Source of the DNA: Roseibaca calidilacus
GTDB taxonomy: Bacteria; Pseudomonadota; Alphaproteobacteria; Rhodobacterales; Rhodobacteraceae
Assembly: GCF_001517585.1 (NCBI RefSeq)
Contig: NZ_FBYC01000002.1
Location: 1-64,000, forward strand
Reading direction: 5' to 3'
DNA length: 64,000 nucleotides
This document shows positions 1 through 7,279 of the stretch, one piece after another. The position numbers and the translations under genes were made by a program. Within the stretch, counting starts at the first letter, position 1. Each line of letters starts with the position of its first letter. The notes beneath the pieces were generated by a model. The model saw only the letters and a program-made list of their open reading frames with translations. It was not told where the DNA came from and searched no databases.

Positions 1-642
1 GCAGCCTTTGCCGAGACCACGCCGCGCCCCGGTCCCCATGACAACCGCGTCCGGATCGCCACCTGGACCGAGGGGCAGGTCTACCGCGTCGTCACCACCC
101 TGACCCGGGTGACCACCGTCGAGTTCGGCGAGGGCGAGACGATCCGTTCGATCATCGCGGGCGACACGGTTGGCTTCCAGTTCGACGGCGTGCCAGGCGG
201 GCGTGCCTTCGCAATCAAACCCGCGGCCTCCGGTGTCGCCACCAACATCACCGTCTACACGAACCGCCGCTCTTACTATTTCCACGTGGTCGAGGCGCGC
301 GAGACCCCGCATTACGTCGTGCAGTTCCGCTATCCCGAGAGCCGCGTTCAACCGGCCCGGGCCGTCGCGGCTGATGCGCCGAACGCGAACTATGCCGTCA
401 GCGCCCGGGAGGAGTTCACACCGACCGCCATCTGGGATGATGGCACCTTCACCTACTTCCGCTTCGCGCGGAACGCGCCCGTCCCGGCGATCTTCCGCTA
501 TGCCAATGGCGGCGAGCGGGCGGTGAATAGCACCGCGATCGAGGACGGCGTCATCCGCGTCTCGGGCGTGAACCGGCAATGGGTGCTGCGCCTCGGCGAA
601 GACGAGGTCTGTGTTCAGGATATGGGTGGACCCACATCATGA
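1..642 (+). CDS. virB9: VirB9-like outer-membrane-complex protein of the type IV secretion system (5' end outside window)
   Basis: The reading frame is open from the first base, so the gene starts upstream of the window. The visible 213 residues begin near the mature N-terminus (AETTPRPGPHDNRVRIATW). The N-terminal pattern, with charged HDNRVR, then GQVYRV and TTVEFG, and the C-terminal beta-rich part ending in WVLRLGEDEVCVQDMG are typical of VirB9/TrbG. VirB9 forms the outer-membrane core ring with VirB7 and VirB10. The stop overlaps the virB10 start by four bases (ATGA), so the genes are translationally coupled. Family assignment is firm. The signal peptide cannot be seen. Confidence 0.93.
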   Translation, partial: AAFAETTPRPGPHDNRVRIATWTEGQVYRVVTTLTRVTTVEFGEGETIRSIIAGDTVGFQFDGVPGGRAFAIKPAASGVATNITVYTNRRSYYFHVVEARETPHYVVQFRYPESRVQPARAVAADAPNANYAVSAREEFTPTAIWDDGTFTYFRFARNAPVPAIFRYANGGERAVNSTAIEDGVIRVSGVNRQWVLRLGEDEVCVQDMGGPTS

Positions 643-1961
643 GCCAGGACACCGAAGACCTTGCCGCGCGCCTTGCAGCCCTTGAGGCGACGGGCGACAA
701 GAAGCGGGCGGTCACACGTCCATCTCCGCTAACGGCGGTTCTTGGCGTGGCCGGGATTGTGGCCGTGGGGGGGCTTGCCTGGGCGGCCTTGCAGCCGTCG
801 CCCGAGGCGCCCCTTCCGACCGCAGCTCCCGAAGAATTCCAGACCGCGGGGTCGGGCTTCGGCGACCTCGCACCCATGCCCGTGGTCGAGTCTGCACCGC
901 CGCCGGCCGAGACCGGCCCCTCCGCGTCGGAACTGGCGCTGATGGAAAGCCTCGCGACGCTGCGCGCGGAACTCGAAGACCTGCGCGCGCGGCCCGTCGA
1001 GGCATCTGACAGCGGCGCGGAGCAGGCCATCGCCGATCTCACGGCACAGATCGCGGCACTGCAGACCGCCTCGACCGAGGCGCAGCGCGCGCTTGAGCGG
1101 CAGTTGACCGAACGCGACCGCGAGCTTGACCAGCTGCGCATGGACCTCGAAGTCGCGCGGCTGACGCCCCCTGCACCCACCGACCTCGGTCCGAACGAAG
1201 AGGAGCTGCGGCTTGCCGAACTCGAGCGCCGCCGCATCGCGGAGGCCGAGGCGCGGGCCGAACGCATCGCATCGCCCATGATCGCGTTTTCCGGGATGGG
1301 GGCGGGGAGCGACCGGGAGAACAGCATAGAGGCCGCGCGCCTTAATGAGGACGAAGCCTTCGTCCGCGCAGGCGCACGGCCCGCCCCGGTGACGCGGGCC
1401 GAAGTGATCGTGAACCCCGGCAACAACGTCGTGCAAGGCACGATGATCCAGGCCGTGACCGAGACGGCGCTCGACAGCACGCTGCCCGGCGCGATCCGGG
1501 CCATCGTCTCCGAGGACGTCCATTCCTTCGACGGTACCCGCGTCCTGATCCCGCGCGGTGCACGTCTTGTGGGGCGCTATCGCTCCGATGTGGCGCTCGC
1601 GCAATCCCGGGTCATGGTGGCCTGGGACCGTATCATCCTGCCCGACAACCAGACAGTCGAGATCAGCGCCTTTGGTGGCGACGAGCTCGGCCGCACCGGC
1701 ACAACAGGATTTGTCGATACGCGCTTCGCGCAGCGCTTCGGTTCGGCCGCGCTGATCTCGCTGATCGGGGCGTTGCCCGCGGCGGCCGCCGGACAGATCG
1801 AGGATGAGGCAGCGGCCGACATCGCGAGCGACGTCGGCACGGACCTGCGCGACAGCACCCAGAGCGTCATGCAGGACTATCTGGCGATCCGGCCCGTGAT
1901 CCATGTCGATCAGGGCACGCGGATCACGGTCATGGTCGACCGCGACCTGGAGATCTTCTGA
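639..1961 (+). CDS. virB10: VirB10-like core scaffold protein of the type IV secretion system
   Basis: The 440-residue product has a short cytoplasmic N-terminus, one membrane segment at about residues 28-48 (LTAVLGVAGIVAVGGLAWAAL), a Pro-rich and coiled-coil periplasmic region (about 60-210), and a C-terminal TrbI/VirB10 domain (NNVVQGTMIQAVTETALDS, then RFGSAALISLIGAL). VirB10 spans both membranes and links the ATPases to the outer-membrane pore. I chose the ATG at 639 because it overlaps the virB9 stop. An in-frame upstream start would lie inside virB9. virB11 starts one base after the stop. Confidence 0.95.
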   Translation: MSQDTEDLAARLAALEATGDKKRAVTRPSPLTAVLGVAGIVAVGGLAWAALQPSPEAPLPTAAPEEFQTAGSGFGDLAPMPVVESAPPPAETGPSASELALMESLATLRAELEDLRARPVEASDSGAEQAIADLTAQIAALQTASTEAQRALERQLTERDRELDQLRMDLEVARLTPPAPTDLGPNEEELRLAELERRRIAEAEARAERIASPMIAFSGMGAGSDRENSIEAARLNEDEAFVRAGARPAPVTRAEVIVNPGNNVVQGTMIQAVTETALDSTLPGAIRAIVSEDVHSFDGTRVLIPRGARLVGRYRSDVALAQSRVMVAWDRIILPDNQTVEISAFGGDELGRTGTTGFVDTRFAQRFGSAALISLIGALPAAAAGQIEDEAAADIASDVGTDLRDSTQSVMQDYLAIRPVIHVDQGTRITVMVDRDLEIF

Positions 1962-1962
1962 C

Positions 1963-2997
1963 ATGGCGGCGAGCTATCTCGAAGCCTCACTGGATCGCCT
2001 CGGCGCGCCCGTGCAACGGGACGACACGATCGAGATCTGCATCAACCCCGACGGGCAGGTCTGGGGCGAGTTCCAGGGCGATCATTTCATGCGAGGCCTC
2101 GGCAACCCGCTTACCCAGACTGAGATCAAGGATCTCGGCAACCAGATCGCCTCGGCCGCCTCGACGACGCTCAGCACCAAGAAGCCCATCGTCTCGGTCT
2201 CGATCCTCTATCGGGATCGTCCGATCCGGGCGCAGGTGATCCAGCCTCCCGCCGTTGAAGGCGGGTTTTCCATATCGCTGCGGTTCTTCTCCACCTTGCC
2301 GCTGGAGGCGATCAAGCTCGGGTTTCTTTATGGCAAGGAGCGCAGCCTTGAGGGCCTGCGCTTTGAGCGAAACGCTGCGCTGCGCGATGTCGTGGCCTCC
2401 GGCGACATTGATGCCGCCCTGCGCTTCTGCGTCGAGAACAAGCTCAACATGATCGTCTCGGGTGGTACGTCGACCGGCAAGACCGTCGCGGCGCGCAAGA
2501 TCCTCTCGCTGATCCCGCCCGAAGAGCGGATCATCACCATCGAGGAGGCGGCGGAGCTGCGCCCCGAACAGCCAAACGCCGTAACCCTGATTGCCGACCG
2601 CGACACCGAGGCCCGCAGCGCCAATGTGCTTTTGGCCTCGACCCTGCGCATGCGGCCCGACCGCATCGTACTGGGGGAGGTCCGGGGGCGGGAGGCAATG
2701 ACCTTTCTTGAGGCGATCAACACAGGCCACGGCGGCTCGCTCACCACGCTGCATGCCGAGACCCCACAGCTGGCCGTCCGCCGGCTCGCCATCGCAGCCC
2801 TCAAGACTGACGTACCCATGACCTATGCCGACATGGTCGACTACATTGAAGGCTCCATCGACGTGGTCATCCAGGCCGGTCGCCATGACGGCGCCCGCGG
2901 CATCACCGAGTTCTTCCTGCCGGGGCAGGCAAGACATCCAGACCAGAACACGGGTCCAGCCGGGGGCGCCGAGCGCCCCACGGTCGCGGCCAAATGA
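1963..2997 (+). CDS. virB11: VirB11-family secretion ATPase
   Basis: The 344-residue product is a hexameric traffic ATPase at the inner face of the secretion channel. It shows a Walker A motif (GGTSTGKT), an Asp-box region (ERIITIEEAAEL), a Walker B segment (RPDRIVLGEVRG) and the His box (TTLHAETPQLAVRRL). Length is normal for the family. The ATG at 1963 is one base beyond the virB10 stop. It replaces a longer in-frame start at 1903 that would overlap virB10. The 3' end slightly overlaps the leader of the next gene, so this is one operon. Confidence 0.96.
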   Translation: MAASYLEASLDRLGAPVQRDDTIEICINPDGQVWGEFQGDHFMRGLGNPLTQTEIKDLGNQIASAASTTLSTKKPIVSVSILYRDRPIRAQVIQPPAVEGGFSISLRFFSTLPLEAIKLGFLYGKERSLEGLRFERNAALRDVVASGDIDAALRFCVENKLNMIVSGGTSTGKTVAARKILSLIPPEERIITIEEAAELRPEQPNAVTLIADRDTEARSANVLLASTLRMRPDRIVLGEVRGREAMTFLEAINTGHGGSLTTLHAETPQLAVRRLAIAALKTDVPMTYADMVDYIEGSIDVVIQAGRHDGARGITEFFLPGQARHPDQNTGPAGGAERPTVAAK

Positions 2998-3014
2998 ACC
3001 GAAAGGAAACCCCC

Positions 3015-3434
3015 ATGCGCCAGACCATCCTCGCCGCAGCTGTCACCCTGCTGGCCGCACCACTCGCGGCCCAGACCTCGCCTCAGGTCACGAACGATCT
3101 CACCGTGACCATCACGCCCCAGCAGTACCGGATCTGCAACGACCGGCCCGCTCGCCCGACCTGGATGGACGAGGTCCACCCGCGCGAGGCCTATAAGGCG
3201 CTGACGCTGATGCGGCTTTACGAGCTGCGGTCATGGGAGGCGATCCAGGAAACCGGCGATTGCGGCTGTGATGTGCGCTTCCCGTCATGGGATGCAGCCT
3301 CGGCCGAGTACGAGGAACGGTTCGCGACAAGCACCCAAGCGGAGCACACTCAGGCCCAATTGGCCCTTCGGAACGAGCAGAACCAGATCGCCCGGGACGT
3401 CCAGGATATCTGCGAAACCCAAGGCAACTGGTAA
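3015..3434 (+). CDS. Small exported protein of the virB operon, function unknown
   Basis: The product has 139 residues with a clear Sec signal peptide (MRQTILAAAVTLLAAPLAAQ). The mature part is Cys-containing (YRICND, GDCGCD, DICETQ) and ends in a charged helical region. The start at 3015 follows AAAGGAAA with good spacing. An ATG at 2994 overlapping virB11 would spoil the signal peptide. The stop overlaps the virB6 start. Position between virB11 and virB6 suggests a periplasmic T4SS accessory such as a minor pilus or VirB5/VirB7-like protein, but I see no decisive family motif. Confidence 0.8.
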   Translation: MRQTILAAAVTLLAAPLAAQTSPQVTNDLTVTITPQQYRICNDRPARPTWMDEVHPREAYKALTLMRLYELRSWEAIQETGDCGCDVRFPSWDAASAEYEERFATSTQAEHTQAQLALRNEQNQIARDVQDICETQGNW

Positions 3435-4459
3435 TGAGCATCGTCAGCTGGATGGTTGGAACCGCTGACGGTTTCCTTGCCGATGCCGCCGAGTCCCAGT
3501 TCGGGGCGGTGGCAAGCAATACCGGCACGATCGTCCTGCTGATGGTCACGCTCTCGCTGATCGGCGTCTGCATCAACATGGCCTTCCAGTTCCGCAGCAT
3601 GGATGGGGCCAGCTTCTTCTGGTACCTGATCAAGCTGATGTTGATAGGGCTCTTCGCATTCAACTGGGCCAACTTCAACGCGGTCGCCAATGCCGTGATC
3701 GGCGGGCTCGACCACGTCGCCGGGGCCCTGATCTCCTCGGTTGGCGGCGGCGGGGCAGGGGCCACCTACTTCGCGGGCGAATTCGACCGGCTGATCACCG
3801 AGTTCAGCCAATACCTGAACGCGATAGGCAACAACCTGAACTGGATGACCGGCGCGATCCTCGGCGGGATCGGCCTTGTCATGTTGAGCCTGCTTGGTTT
3901 CATGACCGGCATCGTCCTCATCTTCGCCAAGATGATGCTCACCCTGATGCTCGGCCTTGCGCCGATCATGATCGCGCTGTCGCTCTTCGATGCGACCAAG
4001 GATTTCTTCCACAGATGGGTCTCGACGACGATCAGCTACGCCTTCTACCCCATCGTCATCGCCGCCATGTTCTCGACCGTGGTCGGTATGGCGAATTCGC
4101 TGCTGGCCCAGCTCGGTGACCCGAACTCGGCCACTAACATCGGCTCGCTGGTCCCGTTCTTCGTGATGGTGTTCCTAGCCAAGGGCTTCGTTGCGGCAAC
4201 ACCACTGATTGTGCGGGGGATCTCGGGGAACCTGATGGTGGCTGCGGCACCCGCTGTGGTCGCGGGATCGACCGGGATCATGCGGGGGATATTCAATACC
4301 GACGGCGTCAAGGGCAGGGCGCGGATCGGTGCGCTCACGACAGGTGAAGTGATCGGACGAGGGGCCGTTCAGGCCCCCGCGGCCGTGCGGAGCGCCGCGG
4401 CAACGGCAAGCGCGCAGGTGGTACGGATGGCCGAGAGGGCGAAGCGGCTGGGTCCGTGA
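3434..4459 (+). CDS. virB6: VirB6/TrbL-like polytopic inner-membrane protein of the type IV secretion system
   Basis: The product has 341 residues and at least five hydrophobic segments (for example IVLLMVTLSLIGVCINMAF, LIKLMLIGLFAFNW, GAILGGIGLVMLSLLGFM, LIFAKMMLTLMLGLAPIMIAL). The central pattern FAKMMLTLMLGLAPIMIALSLF is characteristic of VirB6/TrbL. VirB6 takes part in substrate passage through the inner membrane. The start ATG overlaps the preceding stop (TAATG). A longer frame starting at 3287 overlaps the previous gene and was not used. The C-terminus after the last membrane segment is basic and Ala-rich. Confidence 0.9.
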   Translation: MSIVSWMVGTADGFLADAAESQFGAVASNTGTIVLLMVTLSLIGVCINMAFQFRSMDGASFFWYLIKLMLIGLFAFNWANFNAVANAVIGGLDHVAGALISSVGGGGAGATYFAGEFDRLITEFSQYLNAIGNNLNWMTGAILGGIGLVMLSLLGFMTGIVLIFAKMMLTLMLGLAPIMIALSLFDATKDFFHRWVSTTISYAFYPIVIAAMFSTVVGMANSLLAQLGDPNSATNIGSLVPFFVMVFLAKGFVAATPLIVRGISGNLMVAAAPAVVAGSTGIMRGIFNTDGVKGRARIGALTTGEVIGRGAVQAPAAVRSAAATASAQVVRMAERAKRLGP

Positions 4460-4506
4460 CCACGGCGACAATGCTGACGAAATCGAGATGAATTCGGAGG
4501 GAACAC

Positions 4507-5442
4507 ATGACCGATAAGCAGAAGGTCACCATGGCTTCGGTCATACTCAGGCGGTTTGGCTTTACCAACCTCGAAGCAGCCCAGTTCTGGGGGGTGCGCG
4601 AAGAAACGGTGGCCAAGTGGGCAACGGGCGAAACCGATATGCCGACGACCATGCAGCTCACAGCGCTTGAGCAAATCAATGCCTGGCAAAGCTATTGTCG
4701 GCAGATGGCAGGTGTTTATCACGATATCTTCCAGGAAGCGCCTGAAGCATACATCGGCGTTTTGAGCGCGAACGACGCGGCCGCATATGGAGTTCCTGAA
4801 AGTGATGGTTTCATCTCGAACACCATCGCCAGCATCTGCGCATACTTGGGACCGAAGAACCACAGCTTGGTGCTCGTCACGCCAGAAGAGGCGACGCGGG
4901 AGGACACATTAACCCGCATGCGGGAATGTGCTTTTCTTTGGGCAATCAACTTTGTCGATCTATTCGATATGGATACGGGGCTCAGCCTGACAGAGCTGGC
5001 GATGACCGATTTCCTAGTCTCTCGTCTTCGCCGCGATCTCAGCGATCCTGTCGCGGCGATGCTGTCAACAGATGGCACAACGTATGATCGGCGCTGGACC
5101 ATCCACTTCATCAACACCCATGATTTCGTGGCTGATTTCACCAGTGAGGATGACGAGGGCGAGGAGCGCCACGAGTATTTCGAGGTTTCATTCACGCCAC
5201 TCTTGCTGGATTCTCCCTTCGATTTTTACAACGATGATCAAGCAAGGGTGCGCCTTGTTGTGGACAATGGCACGACGATGGATGTGGGCCTTGCCGCCGG
5301 CGATGCTGAAGCTGATTTCGTGGCGATGAACTCAGCAGTTGCAGATATGCTCAATGAAGTATTCGGGACACCCGCGAAGATGAAGGCAGCGTTTGAGAAG
5401 CAACGTGCTGTCGAGAAATCCGAACGCGACATGCTGCACTGA
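4507..5442 (+). CDS. Unrecognised protein with an N-terminal helix-turn-helix-like segment
   Basis: The product has 311 residues and the ATG follows GGAGGGAACAC. Residues about 10-60 (ASVILRRFGFTNLEAAQFWGVREETVAKWATGE) look like a helix-turn-helix of the Cro/transposase-adaptor kind. The remainder is acidic with no membrane segment and no catalytic motif I recognise. It follows the virB genes on the same strand after 47 bases and faces the retron-like operon tail to tail. Lower GC than the virB genes suggests separate acquisition. It could be cargo or a regulator. Confidence 0.7.
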   Translation: MTDKQKVTMASVILRRFGFTNLEAAQFWGVREETVAKWATGETDMPTTMQLTALEQINAWQSYCRQMAGVYHDIFQEAPEAYIGVLSANDAAAYGVPESDGFISNTIASICAYLGPKNHSLVLVTPEEATREDTLTRMRECAFLWAINFVDLFDMDTGLSLTELAMTDFLVSRLRRDLSDPVAAMLSTDGTTYDRRWTIHFINTHDFVADFTSEDDEGEERHEYFEVSFTPLLLDSPFDFYNDDQARVRLVVDNGTTMDVGLAAGDAEADFVAMNSAVADMLNEVFGTPAKMKAAFEKQRAVEKSERDMLH

Positions 5443-5491
5443 CATGCATAATGCATTTTTCACGAATTAGCCGATGGCTGCTAAGTTGGCT

Positions 5492-6400
5492 CTATCGATC
5501 GTAGCACTGAAGGGCGTCCCGCTGCGCTGCGACCATTTCTGCCTTGCTTCTCCATGATGGATCAACTTGGCTGGCTTCAAACAGACGTCCAGTCAGCCGC
5601 CTTGCGATCATCAGCTTCTCGCGACCATTTGGCAGGGCATCAAAGACTGCGAAGTCTTCCGCAATTCCCTTCTGCCGCTTATTTGGAAGCTTCATGCCTT
5701 CTTTGGTGACGGCGACGCCGGTGATGATCCTAGGTTGGCCGGGGCGGAACACCTTGGTCTTGTGACCGTGCAACCTATAGGATGAAAAGATCTTCCTTGC
5801 TGCATACAGAAGGCCCCTGGTCGCACCTATGCCTGTAAATACCACGTCATCCACATAGACGGTCATGACACAGCCCTTGCTTGCCGCCAGCTTAGCCAAG
5901 GCGTCGAACATGTCCTCGTAGGCAAAGTAGGAAAGGATCGGGCTGGAGCTGCTGCCAGTCGGGAGGTGACCATCAACTGTGAGCAACTTGGTCAGAATGC
6001 CTGCTACGTCCCCCGAGCAAAGCATTCGATCCAGGAAAAAGTGGTGGACCGCCTGTGATCGGACGGACGGGTAAAACTTCCGGACATCGATCTTCACACA
6101 GCCCGCATCCACAGAATGCCCGCTTGCGTTGGTGATGTAGGATCTCCCCCTGATTGCAGAATGCAGGTAATCTGGGGTCTCAATTTTGGCCAGAAGCAAG
6201 GCTACGCGCTTGTGTACCTTGTCCAGCTTCGGCTTGGGTTCCTGGATCGGCCGACCAGTTTTCTTGTCGGTCCATCTCTTGTAATTGTCCGTTGCTGCGC
6301 AAAGCTCGTTCAACTCATCGAGCGTTACCCGCAACCGGTCCGCCAGCATTTGGGGACTGGTGGTCTTGTAAAAAATGGACTGGTTGCGGGGGTAGCTCAT
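5492..6400 (-). CDS. Retron-type reverse transcriptase
   Basis: The 302-residue product has the compact length of retron reverse transcriptases. Visible motifs are NASGH at 91-95, matching the retron-specific NAxxH of region X, KIDVRKFYPS at 103-112 (RT motif A), a PTGSSSSP-type motif B at 147-154, the catalytic YVDD at 182-185, and RIITGVAV around 224-231, matching the retron VTG motif of region Y. There is no maturase or HNH domain, which argues against a group II intron. Known retron RTs make msDNA from a cognate ncRNA and guard against phage with an effector. The start overlaps the stop of the XRE gene (ATGA). YVDD is less usual than YADD. Confidence 0.88.
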   Translation of the reverse strand: MSYPRNQSIFYKTTSPQMLADRLRVTLDELNELCAATDNYKRWTDKKTGRPIQEPKPKLDKVHKRVALLLAKIETPDYLHSAIRGRSYITNASGHSVDAGCVKIDVRKFYPSVRSQAVHHFFLDRMLCSGDVAGILTKLLTVDGHLPTGSSSSPILSYFAYEDMFDALAKLAASKGCVMTVYVDDVVFTGIGATRGLLYAARKIFSSYRLHGHKTKVFRPGQPRIITGVAVTKEGMKLPNKRQKGIAEDFAVFDALPNGREKLMIARRLTGRLFEASQVDPSWRSKAEMVAAQRDALQCYDR

Positions 6401-6705
6401 CGCTCAGACCCTCTGTAATCCGAAATTGTAGCCACCCAGTCCAGCATCTTCACTGCTTTGTCGGCGACGAACACCCTTACATTTTCGGCCTTCCCCGCCC
6501 CTTCCACCTTCTCGGCGAACAAAAGCAAGGAGGACATGGGAATGTCGAAGGCGTCGGAATACTTCTGCAGTGTGGCCATTGAGACGTTCTTGTCGCCCTT
6601 CTCGATTTCAGACACGTAGGATTTTGAAAGGCCCAAGCGCTCAGCGGCGTCGACCTGTGACAGGTCATGATAGACCCTCACAAGCCGCAGGGCTTTGTTC
6701 AGCAT
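6397..6705 (-). CDS. XRE/Cro-type helix-turn-helix protein in the retron-like operon
   Basis: The product has 102 residues. Residues 1-60 form an XRE domain (LSQVDAAERLGLSKSYVSEIEKGDKNVSMATLQKYSDAF), followed by a short alpha-helical tail (VFVADKAVKMLDWVATISDY). I placed the start at the ATG preceded by GGAGGGAG with a 3-base spacer, not at the GTG eight codons upstream. The gene lies 24 bases below the 51-aa membrane protein gene and overlaps the RT gene. HTH partners are known in some retron classes. It may autoregulate the operon or act as effector or antitoxin. Confidence 0.85.
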   Translation of the reverse strand: MLNKALRLVRVYHDLSQVDAAERLGLSKSYVSEIEKGDKNVSMATLQKYSDAFDIPMSSLLLFAEKVEGAGKAENVRVFVADKAVKMLDWVATISDYRGSER

Positions 6706-6729
6706 TTTCTCCCTCCAAACAATGAACAC

Positions 6730-6885
6730 CTAGGAGCCGTCGAGGAAAAACCGCGCCAGTTTCACGATGGCTTTAACCATCCAAAACGCGGCCAAGAGTA
6801 TCGACCTGTTCCGAAGAACACGCCGATACCAACGACGGACCCGTTGCCCGGTGTTCAGGGGCTTCTTGGGATCAGTTGTTCCCAT
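6730..6885 (-). CDS. 51-residue single-pass membrane peptide, first gene of the retron-like operon
   Basis: The ATG at 6885 is preceded by a perfect AGGAGG eight bases upstream. The product has a polar, Arg-rich N-terminal half (KKPLNTGQRVRRWYRRVLRNR) and a hydrophobic C-terminal helix (SILLAAFWMVKAIVKLARFFL). A small cationic membrane peptide in a retron operon is a plausible toxic effector that depolarises the membrane, but this is inferred only from composition and position. An in-frame upstream extension lacks a good ribosome binding site. Confidence 0.7.
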   Translation of the reverse strand: MGTTDPKKPLNTGQRVRRWYRRVLRNRSILLAAFWMVKAIVKLARFFLDGS

Positions 6886-7279
6886 TTCAGCATCCTCCTG
6901 GGCATCACCACCGGACCACCCGATGGCTGTGCGCCGACCCCAAGAGGCAAAGTGGGCAAACGGTAACCCCCAGGTATCCCCGTGCCGCAACGTGCGCTGC
7001 GGCCTTAAGTCGGAAGTCGTCGCCGATCGCATCTCTCGCTCGCGATCGCCGCTGCCCCCAAAGTGGGTAGAGACCGAAGCCTCCTCGACTGGCGAACCAG
7101 TCAGCCTGTGGCGCTATCCATCGCCTGAACACTGTAGCCTAGATAGCAGATTCGGTCGCCAATGCAAGAACAAAGTTCGCCTGTAGCGATTTCAGTCCGC
7201 CATCACCATCACCAATCCACCAGATATTGTGTTTTCCTCTGTTTTTGCTGAGGTGCTCCATGAAAGTTCCAAGACCATT
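6886..7279 (-). ncRNA. Candidate retron ncRNA (msr-msd) region; exact ends not resolved
   Basis: This 394-bp non-coding stretch lies between the virD4 stop and the retron-like operon, upstream of it in the minus direction. Read on the minus strand it contains several hairpins: GACTGG-TTCG-CCAGTC (7087-7104 area), CGATCGC with an 11-base loop before GCGATCG (about 7025-7049), and GCCGCA with an 8-base loop before TGCGGC (about 6983-7002). The segment CCCACTTTG occurs twice. Such stacked stems fit an msr-msd RNA. I could not assign the terminal a1/a2 repeats or the branching G. Confidence 0.45.

Noticed and set aside
5492-6400. Group II intron or diversity-generating RT
   Set aside because: The protein is too short for an intron maturase, has no maturase or HNH region, and carries the retron-specific NAxxH and VTG-like motifs. 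No template/variable repeat pair was seen.
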